This document shows, one piece after another, positions 13,015-24,639 of a stretch of 64,000 bases of DNA. The notes under the pieces are model-generated. The model was not told the DNA's origin. It did no database searches and saw only the letters and a program-made list of their open reading frames with translations. The translations under genes were made by a program, and so were the position numbers. The stretch spans positions 71,440,903 through 71,504,902 of the forward strand of contig CM037781.1 in assembly GCA_021229015.1 (NCBI GenBank). Direction: 5' to 3'. This stretch comes from Solen grandis. Lineage: Eukaryota; Mollusca; Bivalvia; Adapedonta; Solenidae. Each line of letters begins with the position of its first letter. Position 1 is the first letter of the stretch.

Positions 13015-13126
13015 CAAAATTTCCTCACGTGACTAATAAGCCATGAAAATTTCATCGTCCTAGGTCCATTGCAACATATAAAAATAAGCGTTTAGTTAGG
13101 AAGAAAAAAAGAATAATAATAATAAT
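13015..13126 (+). repeat. Tail module T
   Basis: Complete T module: AATTTCCTCACGTGACTAAT, TCGTCCTAGGTCCATTGCAA, GCGTTTAGTTAGGAAG, then AAGAATAATAATAATAAT. Confidence 0.8.
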
Positions 13127-13168
13127 AACTAGATGTCATTCGTTTAAACGAATGATAGGACTTTCTGC
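13127..13168 (+). repeat. Junction hairpin J5
   Basis: AACTAGAT, perfect palindrome TCATTCGTTTAAACGAATGA (13136-13155), TAGGACTTTCTGC. Leads into the D module. Confidence 0.85.
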
Positions 13169-13886
13169 AACATCTGCTTTATTATAGTATATATAGAAGA
13201 TGACATAATAGATAATCTGTCCAAATTGCAACTTTCTTTTCTCCTCTATTTCTATATAAAATAGCACAAATAGAACACATTCTGTGAATTTTAATAAAAG
13301 TCCGCCCATATCTTGCACATGTAGTTTACATACAACATTTATACTATGTCATATGACATGAAAGAAAAATGAAACAGTGTTTCAAATGTAAGTTTCTAAC
13401 TTTCATCACACATAGAATTTCATCACTCCAGCTCAGTTGTAACCTTGTTTAATTTTAGCCTCATTAGGAAGAAGTATTGAATATTTGTATAGTGCTATAT
13501 CCTTTCGACACCTGTAAACGTAGTTAATCGTATTTAGCGATTTTGGCGTGTTTGGGCTTTCCGTTAGTTTTGCCAAAAATTCCTGGAATTTCGGACTATG
13601 GTGATATTTTGAAAGGTAACATCCCAGCCTACAAACTGATGCAATATGAATATCGTTAGCATAAACAATGCAGTTTTTAGTGGTCTAAAATGTGGGGCTG
13701 CGTGTGAATTTTTCAAGGCTTGCAAACTGCTCGCTAGCTACATAGTGTTGCAAATACGGATTTTTTGTCTTGTGCCGTTGTACATGTATTAACTTCAATG
13801 CTTATTTTGGAAACAGTCAACATTCGACAAAAACAACAACAACAACAACAAAAAAAAAATCAAGATATAGCCCATCAATTGCAATT

Positions 13887-13924
<38 letters not shown>

Positions 13925-14345
13925 TCGTTGCGCAAATATTTTAGCTTGGTGACCCCGCGCGTGACCTTTTCAATATTTTTATGATGCATGATTATGAAAT
14001 ATATTATTTCCATGTAACTTTCTTATATGAAGTCCAATTTCAATAAACTTGGTACCGTTAGAAAGCTCTTAAAACATGCTACATTTTACATGCATAATGT
14101 ATAAACTTATCTTCAGTCGTTTCTGAGATATTGACTGTTAAACCTCAAGAAAACAGCATATTATCAGCAAAATTAGCTTCATTTCATTTAGTTTTTTTGC
14201 TTATAACTTTGTATTGCGTAAACCAATTTTAATAAACTAAATATCTTTGGAAACGTCAATTATTCAGCTATAATTCGTATTCATACATATATTTACAAAA
14301 ATCGATATTTATTGAGATATGGCTACATATATGCAGTAGGGGTGA
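13169..14345 (+). repeat. D module, copy 1 (~1.2 kb)
   Basis: Follows J5 and recurs after J6 and J13. Contains CTCCTCTATTTCTATATAAA, TCGTATTTAGCGATTTTGGC, TGTGGGGCTGCGTGTGAATT, GCTCGCTAGCTACATAGTGT, (CAA)n-poly(A), a long poly(T) run (about 13891-13921), then AAGTCGTTGCGCAA and two units related to the ~180-bp family C (ACTTTCTTATATGAAGTCCA, TGACTGTTAAACCTC). Short ORFs across the poly(T) are low-complexity artefacts. Confidence 0.8.
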
Positions 14346-14464
14346 AATCAAAATTTCCTCACGTGCCTAATAACCCATAAACATTTCATCGTCCTAGGAC
14401 TATTGCAACATATTAAAATAAGCGTTTAGTTTGGAAGAAGAAAAGAATAATAATAATAAACAAA
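14346..14464 (+). repeat. Tail module T joined directly to A array
   Basis: AATTTCCTCACGTGCCTAAT through GCGTTTAGTTTGGAAG and AAGAATAATAATAATAAACAA. Runs into an A unit without a hairpin. Confidence 0.75.
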
Positions 14465-15715
14465 TGAGTCACGTGACGTCATATGACGTTTATTTTCACA
14501 TAATTGTTAAGACACCCAGAGACCTACTAACTGACAAAATTTCAACTTTCTATCTCAAATAGGACAGTTTTTATAAGCATTTAAATATTGACGTCATTGG
14601 TTCGAATCTTGGATCCGCCATATATGCTTGGACTTTTCGAATTTTGAAAAACGGACACCGGTATACACAATAAGAACGTAATATACACATTCTGTGAAAA
14701 TTTGATGAAAATCGGTTCATAAACAATGGCTCTGGACCGCGTACAAACTTTTGTTGCATATTTCAAGTGTGACGTCATATGACGTCATAGGCTTCTGAAA
14801 ATCTTTGAAATCGAAATTACAGCATCTGAAGCATGCGGCATTAATTTTTCATTGCCCTTCATAAATTTCAAGATATAGAAATAATCTTGTTAGAATTAGA
14901 AATTCATTATCATATAATGACGTCACGTGACGTCATATGACATTTATTTTCACAAAATGTTTAAGACTCCCAGAGACCTATATACTGACCCAATATCATC
15001 TTTCTATCTCAAATAGGACCGATTTTATAAGAATTTGAAAATTTACGACCTTGGTTCGAATCTTGGAATCGCTATAGAACCTTGGACTTTTCGAATTTTG
15101 AAAAACGGACACCGGGATGCACAACTAGAACTTAATATACACATTCTGTGAAAATTTGATGAAAATCGGTTCATAAACAATGGCTGTAGACCGCGTACAA
15201 ACTTTTGTTGCATATTTCCAGTGTGACGTCATATGACGTCATAGGCATATGAAAATCATAGAAATCAAAATTTCAGCGTTTGAAGCATGTGTCTTTAAAT
15301 TTTCATTGCCTTTCGACAATTTCAACATATAGAAATATTCTTGTTAATATTAGAAATACATTATCATATAATGACGTCACGTGACGTCATATGAGAAATA
15401 TTTTCACAAAATTTTTAAAACTTCTAGAGACCTATATACTGACTAAATATCAACTTTCTTTCTTAAATAGGACAGATTTTATAAGCATTTAAAAATTTCC
15501 GACCTTGGTTCGAATCTTGGATTCGCTATAGAACCATGGACTTTTCGAATTTTGAAAAACGGACACCGGGATGCACAACTAGAACTTAATATACACAATC
15601 TGTGAAAATTTGATGAAAATCGGTTCACAAACAATGGCTGTAGACCGCGTACAAACTTTTGTAGCATATTTCAAATGTGACGTCATATGACGTCATAGGC
15701 ATATGAAAATCATAG
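14465..15715 (+). repeat. A-type repeat array (about 3 units)
   Basis: CRE clusters of the CACGTG type near 14465 (first base lost: GAGTCACGTGACGTC), 14917 and 15371; CATATG-type clusters near 14770, 15224 and 15678. The first unit belongs to the GGATCCGCCATATATGCTTG subtype, the later ones to the GGATTCGCTATAGAACC subtype. Confidence 0.85.
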
Positions 15716-15825
15716 AAATCAAAATTTCCTGACGTGGCTAATAAGTCATAAAAATTTCATTGTCCTAGGAGTATTGCAACATAGAAAAATAAGCGTTTAG
15801 TTAGGAAGAAAAAAAGAATAATAAT
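15716..15825 (+). repeat. Tail module T
   Basis: AATTTCCTGACGTGGCTAAT through GTCCTAGGAGTATTGCAACA and AAGAATAATAATA. Confidence 0.8.
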
Positions 15826-15867
15826 AACTAGATGTCATTCGTTTAAACGAATGATAGGACTTTCTGC
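15826..15867 (+). repeat. Junction hairpin J6
   Basis: AACTAGAT, palindrome TCATTCGTTTAAACGAATGA (15835-15854), TAGGACTTTCTGC; same stem and same downstream module as J5 and J13. Confidence 0.85.
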
Positions 15868-16580
15868 AACATCTGCTTTATATAGTATATATAGAAGATG
15901 ACATAATAGATAATCTGTCCAAATTGCAACTTTCTATCTCCTCTATTTCTATATAAAATAGCACAAATAGAACACATTCTGTGAATTTTAATAAAAGTCC
16001 GCCCATATCTTGCACATGTAGTTTACATACAACATTTATACTATGTCATATGACATGAAAGAAAAATGAAACAGTGTTCAAATGTAAGTTTCTAACTTTC
16101 ATCACACATAGAATTTCATCACTCCAGCTCAGTTGTAACCTTGTTTAATTTTAGCCTCATTAGGAAGAAGTATTGAATATTTGTATAGTGCTATATCCTT
16201 TCGACACCTGTAACGTAGTTAATCGTATTTAGCGATTTTGGCGTGTTTGGGCTTCCGTAGTTTTGCCATAAATTCCTGGAATTTCGAACTATGGTGATAT
16301 TTTGAAAGGTAACATCCCAGCCTACAAACTGATGCAATATGAATATCGTTAGCATAACAATGCAGTTTTTAGATGGTCTAAAATGTGGGGCTGCGTGTGA
16401 ATTTTTCAAGGCTTGCAAACTGCTCGCTAGCTACATAGTGTTGCAAATACGGATTTTTGTCTTGTGCCGTTGTACATGTATTAACTTCAATGCTTATTTT
16501 GGAAACAGTCAACATTCGACAAAAAACAACAACAACAACAAAAAAAAAAAAAATCAAGATATAGCCCATCAATTGCAATT

Positions 16581-16627
<47 letters not shown>

Positions 16628-17040
16628 TCGTTGCGTAACTATTTTAGCTTGGTGACCCCTGCGCGTGACCTTTTCCATATTTTTATGATGCATGATTATG
16701 AAATATCTTATTTTCCATGTAACTTTCTTATATGAAGTCCAATTTCAATAAACTTGGTACCGTTAGAAAGCTCTTAAAACATGCTACATTTTATACGCAT
16801 ACTGTATAAACCTATCTTCAGTCGTTTCTGAGATATTGACTGTTAAACCTCAAGAAAACAGCATATTATCAGCAAAATAAGCTTCATTTTATTTAGTTTT
16901 TTTTTTTTTTTTTTGCTTATAACTTTGTATTGCGTAAACCAATTTTAATAAACTAAATATTTTTGGAAACGTCAATTATTCAGCTATAATTCTTATTCAT
17001 ACATATATTTACAAAAACCGATATTTATTGAATTTTTTTA
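15868..17040 (+). repeat. D module, copy 2
   Basis: Near-identical to 13169-14345, with a longer poly(T) run (about 16584-16624) and a second T run near 16898. It ends differently: instead of GAGATATGGCTACATATATG it breaks at TATTTATTGAATTTTTTTAA and enters an A unit, so its 3' part was lost. Confidence 0.8.
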
Positions 17041-18171
17041 ATTTTAACCCCCAACTACAAATTAATTTATTAAATAGGAAGTTTTTATAAGCATTTAAAA
17101 ATTGACGTCTTTGGTTCGAATCTTGGATCCACCATAGATGCTTGGACTTTTCGAATTTTGAAAAACGGACACCGGTATACACAATAAGAACGTAATATAC
17201 ACATTCTGTGAAAATTTGATAAAAATCGGCCCATTAATAATGGCTCTGGACCGTGTACAAACTTTTGTAGTCAACTTCAAATGTGACGTCATATGACGTC
17301 ATAGGCTTCTGAAAATCATTGAAATCGAAATTTCAGCGTCTGAATCATTTGTCATTAAATTTTCATTGCCCTTCGACAATTTCAACATATAGAAATACTC
17401 TTGTTAATATTAGAAATACATTATCATATAATGACGTCACGTGACGTCATATGACGTTTCTTTTCACAAAATGTTTAAGACTCCCAGATACCTATATACT
17501 GACCAAATATCACTTTTCTATCTGAAATAGGACCGATTTTATAAGCATTTAAAAATTTACGACCTTGGTTCGAATCTTGGATTCGCTATAGAACCATGGA
17601 CTTTTCGAATTTTGAAAAACGGACACTGAGATGCACAACTAGAACTTAATATACACAATCTGTGAAAATTTGATGAAAATTGGTTCACAAACAATGGCTG
17701 TAGACCGCGTACAATCTTTTGTTGCATATTTCAAATGTGACGTCATATGACGTCAAAGGTATATGAAAATCATAGAAATCAAAATTTTACCATTTGAAAC
17801 ATGTGTCATTAAATTTTCATTGCCCTTCGACAATTTCAACATATAGAAATATTCTTGTTAATATTAGAAATACATGATAATATAATGACGTCACGTGACG
17901 TCATATGACATTTATTTTCACAAAATGTTTAAAACATCTAGAGACCTATATACTGACTAAATATCAACTTTCTATCTTTAACAGGACAGATTTTATAAGC
18001 ATTTAAAAATTTACGACCTTGGTTCGAATCTTGGATTCGCTATAGAACCATGGAATTTTCGAATTTGGAAAAACGGACACCGGGATGCACAACTAGAGCC
18101 TAACATACACATTCTGTGAAAATTTGATGAAAATCGGTCAAGAAATAATGGCTGTAGACCGCGTACAAACT
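17041..18171 (+). repeat. A-type repeat array (about 2.5 units)
   Basis: Starts mid-unit (GGAAGTTTTTATAAGC). CACGTG-type clusters near 17430 and 17887, CATATG-type near 17284 and 17738. Landmarks and spacing as in the other A arrays. Confidence 0.85.
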
Positions 18172-18360
18172 TTTTCACCTGACGTCAAATCTGACGTTAT
18201 ATGACGTCATATGAATATGTAATACCTTGCATCCGAAAGCACATGGTTTGAAATATATGCCATAAAATTTTCATTGTTCTGAGTCAATGGCAACACCTCG
18301 AAATTAACACAAATATAAGAGGAAGAAAAAAAGAATAATAAGAAGAATAAGAATAATAAA
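18172..18360 (+). repeat. Alternative tail module (E-type tail)
   Basis: Different array ending: TTTTTCACCTGACGTCAAAT, CTGACGTTATATGACGTCAT, AAATATATGCCATAAAATTT, TGAGTCAATGGCAACACCTC, AACACAAATATAAGAGGAAG, then AAGAATAATAAGAAG. The same tail ends the E modules near 26040, 33060 and 44545 and the A arrays near 28625 and 46850. Confidence 0.8.
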
Positions 18361-18600
18361 AAACAGTACAAACCCAATAGGACTTTCTGCCAGTAGGCAG
18401 AAAGTCCTAATAAGAAGAAGAAGAATAAACAGTACAAACCCAATAGGACTTTCTGCCGAAAGGGCAGAAAGTCCTAATAATAATAAAAAAAACAGTACAA
18501 ACCCAATAGGACTTTCTGCCGAAAGGGCAGAAAGTCCTAATAAACATAACAAACCCAAAAGGTCTTTCTGCTTGAGGCAGAAAGCCCTAATAAAAGTTTG
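18361..18600 (+). repeat. Tandem hairpin array HA3 (4 hairpins)
   Basis: Inverted repeats at 18379-18408, 18445-18475, 18508-18538 and 18560-18588, separated by TAATAA...ACAGTACAAACCCAA spacers. The second and third are perfect AGGACTTTCTGCC / GGGCAGAAAGTCCT. The fourth is AGGTCTTTCTGC / GCAGAAAGCCCT: G-G-T-C against G-C-C-C, so it is slightly degenerate. No J hairpin follows. Confidence 0.85.
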
Positions 18601-19264
18601 AAGAAAGCCGTTATAACAAAGGCAATATGCTTATCGGTCCTGGTGTACACCATTGCATTCTAAAATGCACCTCATTCTCTCAAATACGCATCGCAATTCA
18701 CCTTTCAACACGGGCACTCTTTCCTGCGTAGGAACGTCCGGATAGAGGGTAACCAACCCAATAACCGCCTTCTTCTCTTCCTTCAAATTGCTAGATTTTC
18801 ATATACAAGCCCTTTCCGAAAAACATGAATATCTGCCATGTTTGTTGACGGAATCACTTGAAATTTTCAGGACATTTTGCACATTGTAGGCTACGGCATT
18901 CGTGCAAATTTCAACTTCAAACATCAACTTGCCGATTTTATATGAATTTTTTAATAATTTCTGCTTAAATATGCATGACGTTATAATCACGTGACCAAAC
19001 AAGTATTCCTTGCAGTATACATCACTTCACTTTTCAGTGTGTTAATCCTGAAGAAATCATGATTTTTGACTCAAAGTTCATGAAACTACAGCGTTTCAAT
19101 TTCGTTAAAAGTACACTTTTCGCCTTTCTGTCATAAGTCAACCAATTCAACCCCGATCTTCAAAAACTAAATATCACCTGAAAGGTCTTTCAAATCACTA
19201 CAGATTTTATCCACAGTGTCTAGGTAGAATCTTGTTCGTTTTTGAGATACACCTTGCCGAATAA
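18601..19264 (+). repeat. Low-copy stretch ending in a family-C-like unit
   Basis: 18601-19120 has no match elsewhere in the window that I can see and no convincing ORF. From about 19125 it resembles the end of the E module (AACCAATTCAACCCCGATCT, AACTAAATATCACCTGAAAG, TGTCTAGGTAGAATCTTG, TTTTTGAGATA). It then joins a B unit at CTCTAATCCTAAAATG. Confidence 0.6.
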
Positions 19265-20880
19265 AAACACCATCAGCTCTCTAATCCTAAAATGAAATTT
19301 TCGGTCCAATGTTCGAATCTTATTTCAGCCACACAACTTCGGTCTTTCGGAATTTCGGTTAGCTGACAGGATATGCACACTTAACTTTCAAGATGTACCA
19401 TCTGTGAAAATTTGAAGAAAATCCGACCATAAATGGCGGCTGTAGAGCGTGAACACCATTTTTAACTATTTTTAGCTCTGACGTCACATGACGTCATAGT
19501 GTGCTAAAGATGCTTTTGTTCAAAAGGGCATACTTTACTGTCATAACTCTGAAATTTTCGTTATTCTGAACAACTGGCATCATGTCAAAATCATTGCCCT
19601 AAAATGAAAATTAAGAAGTATGCTTATGACGTCACAAGACGTCATATGACGTCAAAACTCAAGATATATGTAGAAATTTTGCAGAACTGCAAACTGTGTA
19701 AGTTTCAACCTTCTATCTCATCCTGAAGCTCTTTAATCCTAAAATGAAATTTTTGGTCCTATGTTCGAATCTTTTTTCAGCCACAGAACTTCAGTCTTTT
19801 GGAAGTTTGGTTAGCTGACAGGATATGCACATCTGAGTTTCAAAATGTACCATCTGTGAAAATTTGAAGAAAATCTGACAATAAATGACGGCTGTAGAGT
19901 GCGAACACCATTTTTCATTATTTTTTGCTGTGACGTCATGTGACGTCATAGGGTGCTGAAGATGCTTTTGTTCAAAAGCACATACCTTGCTTACATAACT
20001 CTGAAATTTTCATTATTCTGAACAACTGGCATCATGTCGAAATCATTGCCCTAAAATGAATATTAAGAAGTATGCTTATGACGTCACATGACGTCATATG
20101 ACGTCACGACTCAAAATATTTGTAGAAATTCTGCAGAACTGCAAACTGTGTAAGTTTCAACTTTCTATCTCATCCTGCAGCTCTTTAATTCTAAAATGAA
20201 ATTTTCGGTCCTATGTTCGAATCTTATTTCAGCCACAGAACTTCGGTCTTTCGGAATTTCGGTTAGCTGACAAGATATGCACACCTTTTATTCAAGATGT
20301 ACCATCTGTGAAAATTTGAAGAAAATCCGACCATAAATGACGGCTGTAGAGCGCGAACACCATTTTTCACTATTTTTAGCTGTGACGTCATGTGACGTCA
20401 TAGGGTGCTGAAGATGCTTTTGTTCAAAAGCGCATACTTTGCTTTCATAACTCTGAAATTTTCATTATTCTGAACAACTGGCATCATGTTGAAATCATTG
20501 CCCTAAAATGAAAATTAAGAAGTATGCTTATGACGTCACATGACGTCATATGACGTCACGACTCAAAATATTTGTAGAAATTCTGCAGAACTGCAAACTG
20601 TGTAAGTTTCAACTTTCTATCTCATCCTGAAGCTCTTTTATCCTAAAATGAAATTTTCGGTCCTATGTTCGAATCTTATTTCAGCCACAGAACTTCGGTC
20701 TTTCGGAATTTCGGTTAGCTGACAGGATATGCACACCTTTGATTCAATATGTACCATCTGTGAAAATTTGAAGAAAATCCGACCATAAATGACGGCTGTA
20801 GAGCGCGAACACCATTTTTCACTATTTTTAGCTGTGACGTCATGTGACGTCATAGGGTGTTGAAAATCATTGAAATCAAA
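19265..20880 (+). repeat. B-type repeat array (about 3.5 units)
   Basis: Unit landmarks CTTTAATCCTAAAATGAAAT near 19279 (partial), 19734, 20188 and 20637; triple CRE clusters near 19627, 20079 and 20531. Units here are cleaner than in the first 12 kb and can serve as the consensus. Confidence 0.85.
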
Positions 20881-20985
20881 ATTTCCTCACGTGACTAATA
20901 AGCCATAAAAATTTCATCGTCCTAGGACTATTGCAACATATAAAAATAAGCGTTTAGTTAGGAAGAAGAAAAGAATAATAATAAT
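20881..20985 (+). repeat. Tail module T
   Basis: Complete T module, AATTTCCTCACGTGACTAAT to AAGAATAATAATAATA. Confidence 0.8.
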
Positions 20986-21027
20986 AACTAGATGTCATTC
21001 GTGAAAACGAATGATAGGACTTTCTGC
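20986..21027 (+). repeat. Junction hairpin J7
   Basis: AACTAGAT, stem TCATTCGT (20995-21002), loop GAAA, stem ACGAATGA (21007-21014), TAGGACTTTCTGC. Confidence 0.85.
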
Positions 21028-21172
21028 AACCTGTGTTAATGCAAAAAGCAGGAGATAGAAGTTTCATGTAATGACTCACCTCTGGTAGTATTTCATGTTC
21101 ATGCTGAACAATTGACATTATATTCCGCGAAAAATAAGCGTTTAGAAAAAAAAATAAGTAGCAGTAGTAGTA
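21028..21172 (+). repeat. S1 module
   Basis: Fourth copy: TTAATGCAAAAAGCAGGAGA, TCACCTCTGGTAGTATTTCA, then AAGTAGCAGTAGTAGTAGTA leading into B, as after J2. Confidence 0.75.
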
Positions 21173-21958
21173 GTATGCTTATGACGTCATATGACGTCAC
21201 GACTCAATATATATTAAGAAATTATGCAGAACTGCAAACTGTGTAAGTTTCAACTTTCTATCTCATCCCGAAGTTCTTTAATCCACAAATGAAATTTTTG
21301 GTCCTATGTTCGAATCTTACTTCAGCCACAATACTTCGGTTTCTCGGAATTAAGGTTAGCTGACAAAATATTCACACCTTAGTTTCAAGATGTACCATCT
21401 GTAAAAAATTGGAGAAAATCTGATTATAAATGGCGGCTGTAGAGCGCGAACACCATTTTCCACAATTTTTAGCTCTGACGTCACGTGATGTCATGGGGTG
21501 CTGAAAATGCTGTTGCTCAAAAGCGCATTCTTTACTGCAAAATCTCTGAAATTTTCATTATTCTGAACAACTGGCATCATGTCGAAATCATTGCCCCAAA
21601 TTAAAATTAAGTGGTATGCTTATGACGTCCTCTGACGTCACGATTCAAAATATTTGTAGAAATGCTGCAGAACTGCAAACTGTGTAAGTTTCAACTTTCT
21701 ATCTCATCCTGAGCCTCTTCAATCCTAAAATGAAATTTTTGGTCCTATGTTCGAATCTTATTTAAGCCACAGAACTTCGGTCTTTTGGAATTTCGGTTAG
21801 CTGACAGAATATGCACACCTACCTTTCAAGATGTACCATCTGTGAAAATTTGAAAAAAATCCGACCATAAATGACGGCTGTAGAGCGCGAACTACATTTT
21901 TCACTATTTTAGCTGTGACGTCATGTGACGTTAAAGGGTGCTGAAAATCATTGAAATC
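21173..21958 (+). repeat. B-type repeat array (about 1.7 units)
   Basis: Closest to the units at 2613-3500 (ATGCTTATGACGTCATATGA; then GACGTCCTCTGACGTCACGA near 21624). CRE clusters near 21183, 21477, 21624 and 21917. Confidence 0.8.
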
Positions 21959-22072
21959 AAAATTTCCTCACGTGACTAATAACCCATAAAAATTTCATCG
22001 TCCTAGGACTATTGCAACATATTAAAATAAGCGTTTAGTTAGGAAGAAGAAAAGAATAATAATAATATAGAA
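21959..22072 (+). repeat. Tail module T joined directly to A array
   Basis: AATTTCCTCACGTGACTAAT to AAGAATAATAATAATATAGAA, running into TGACGTCACGTGACGTCA. Confidence 0.8.
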
Positions 22073-22600
22073 ATGACGTCACGTGACGTCATATGACGTT
22101 TATTTTCACATAATTGTTAAGGCACTCAGAGACCTACTAACTGACAAAATTTCAACTTTCTATCTCAAATAGGACAGTTTTTATAATCATTTAAAAATTG
22201 ACGTCATTGGTTCGAATCTTGGATCCGCCATATATGCTTGGACTTTTCGAATTTTGAAAAACGGACACCGGTATACACAATAAGAACGTAATATACACAT
22301 TCTGTGAAAATTTAATGAAAATCGGCCCATTAATAATGGCTCTGGACCGTGTACAAACTTTTGTAGTCAATTTCAAATGTGACGTCATATGACGTCATAG
22401 ACTTCTGATAATCATTGAAATCAAAATTTCATCATCTGATTCATTTATCATTAATTTTTCATTGCCCTTCGATAATTTCAACATATAGAAATACTCTTGT
22501 TAATATTAGAAATACATTTTCATTTATAGACGTCACGTGACGTCATATGACATTTATTTTCACAAAATGTTTAAGACTCCCAGAGACCTATATACTGACC
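22073..22600 (+). repeat. A-type repeat, about 1.2 units, truncated
   Basis: CRE clusters at about 22074, 22380 and 22528. The second unit is cut at CTATATACTGACC, immediately before an inverted-repeat element. Confidence 0.8.
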
Positions 22601-22608
22601 AACAGGTA

Positions 22609-22731
22609 ACAGGGATTTGAAGTTCAGTAGAATTTAGTATTCCGTATATATAAGAAAAAATATGTTTTGTATGTATGGAGTACTATTATTTTCAGAATTT
22701 TATTTTAAATTACTGAACTTCAAATCCCTGT
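22609..22731. mobile_element. Short inverted-repeat element (MITE-like)
   Basis: Ends are a perfect 21-bp inverted repeat: ACAGGGATTTGAAGTTCAGT+A at 22609-22629 and its complement at 22711-22731. The ~80-bp interior is AT-rich without an ORF. No clear target-site duplication. It may be a MITE or a fold-back of another element; the superfamily is not identified. Confidence 0.65.
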
Positions 22732-23867
22732 GATATTTATTTCAATTTAAAAACACACACTCACAGACAAGTGAATTTATATCTAAGTCTTTAAATAATT
22801 TATTTTACAACAAGAAAATTACCAAGAAACAGCTGATTTCTCCATACTGCCTGGGTTTTTTTTTTCTTTCAACGCCCGAATAGTCAGCCCTTTAATAATT
22901 TAAATTTAACGGTTTGACAGATTGCGGGAAAATAATCGCAATATCGCTGACCAATTTCGCAGCGTAAAAATCCGAATCATCCCGAAATGTACTGCGCTGC
23001 TGGTCCAGATTGTTGTCCTTTTCTCGGATTCGCATATATTTCAAACAAATAAACATTCAAAGGAGGATTATTTTCACGACAATTTTGTATATTTCGATAG
23101 AGAAATATATATTTGAGTGATTCCGTATGTTAACTTCATAGATTTATTTGAATGATTTGAAAAAACGGAGTTGAAGCGAGTCGACCCCTGAAAAGATGTC
23201 CACCCTTATTGATAGTGTATGTACAGTGTGTGTGTGTGTGTGGTGTGTGTGTATGGGAGCAAGTCCCTGTGGCCTAGGTCACACATTCAGGATTTTTACT
23301 GCCGTCCTTGATAGGACCATTCCCGATTAAAATGTGTCAAAAGTCTGATCAAGATCCTGTGATTCGTGGCTGGAAATTCAAACTTTTATTAAAATTTGTA
23401 AAAAACATTTATTTAATCACGACAACAATCAGATATTGTTCAGGAGGCGTCCCGATCCAGCCGTTTCCAGCAGAATTCGTCCCGATTATCCGTTCTCAAT
23501 CCGATTCTGATCCGATACAGCAGAATTTGTCACGACATAGTCACGATTGTAATCCGACTAGACAAAATCGGCTGAGTTTCCCGAATGTTACGGGACGCAC
23601 CTAACTGTCAGGAGTGCTTGGCCGACCTCTCCGGACCATTCCCGATCCGTAGGACTCTGTTACGAACATATACGACTGCGTTCAGACAATGATAGGACAT
23701 TGAGGATAGTAATCCAACTTTTTCGCTTTTCGTGTCGTAGCGCTGTCTGATCTCAAACGGGAGCCATAGTTTTGCCTCTCTGCCATTTGGAATTATTATT
23801 AAATAATTCCAAAGGAAATTTTTTTTTAAAATTTTAACCTTAAAAATATTTTAAATTACACAAAACC
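22732..23867. other. Low-copy non-coding stretch with GT microsatellite
   Basis: No recognisable gene. Contains a (GT)n tract at about 23224-23252 and a segment (23320-23670) with repeated short words such as ATTCCCGATC, CGTCCCGATC and ATCCGATTCT. A short plus-strand ORF overlaps this segment but does not resemble any family I know. Confidence 0.5.
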
Positions 23868-24206
23868 AGCGTCTTGAACGGATGACATGTGTTGATCATT
23901 TTGTTTAAAACGTCTACACTTATACACGCTCATGGTATCTCAAGCTGGCAATTAAATTACATTGTACTATAACATATATTTTCACATAGGTTATCATTTA
24001 TCATAAATTTGGAATATAGCTTGTACAACATTTATCGATAGATGCAACAATAAAGTCGGGAAATTGCAATGTTTCAACAACGGTCTAAATGACATGTGTC
24101 AAAACGCTCAAAGGATTATGGGTAACACAATGCTGCAACTGATATTCATAAGTAACGTAAATGAAATGATTTGACAAAACATTAAATCATTGTCAACACT
24201 TGTTTA

Positions 24207-24511
24207 ATTTGTTTGTTTGTTTGTTCGGTTTAACGTCCCACCGACAGTATTTCAGTCATTTGGAGACGATGTCTACTTAATGCAGTTATAGTGCTGCCAC
24301 ACTGCAGTATCACGTCGTAGACATGTGGCATGATATCACACCCAGTCACATTATCCTGATACCGGGCCAACCAGTCCTGCAACTACCCTTATATGCTAAG
24401 TGTCAAGCAAGGGAGCTATAACAGTACCATTTTTTACGACTTTGGTATCGAACCCACGACCTCCCGCTCTCGAGGCGGACGCTCTAAACACTCGGCCACC
24501 GGGAACGGTAC
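24207..24511 (-). mobile_element. tRNA-derived SINE, copy 1
   Basis: Read on the minus strand it starts with a tRNA-like head: A-box GTGGCCGAGTGTTTAGAGC (complement of 24481-24499) and a B-box-like GGGTTCGATACC (complement near 24446-24457). A ~230-bp body follows, ending ACGTTAAACC(GAACAAAC)n. Flanks ACTTGTTTA (24198-24206) and ACCTGTTTA (24512-24520) look like a target-site duplication. In the related module at 43297-43305 the site is a single ACTTGTTTA without the SINE. Confidence 0.85.
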
Positions 24512-24639
24512 ACCTGTTTAGCTAGTAATATCAATATGATATAAGTAAAAAGTTTTTTTTTCAATTTATATGACTAATACATATCTGTAAACTTACATTT
24601 TCCGAAAATGCTTCAATTAAGGTGAAAGCGAAAGTAGGA

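Noticed and set aside
13795..16693. ORFs with poly-Lys or poly-Phe across the D modules
   Set aside because: They are translations of poly(A)/poly(T) tracts and their flanks, not genes.
3361..21000. Hammerhead ribozyme in B units (CTGAAGATG next to a GCTTTTG/AAAAGC hairpin)
   Set aside because: CTGANGA and a stem are present, but the required GAAA after stem II and a cleavage-site arm are not in place.
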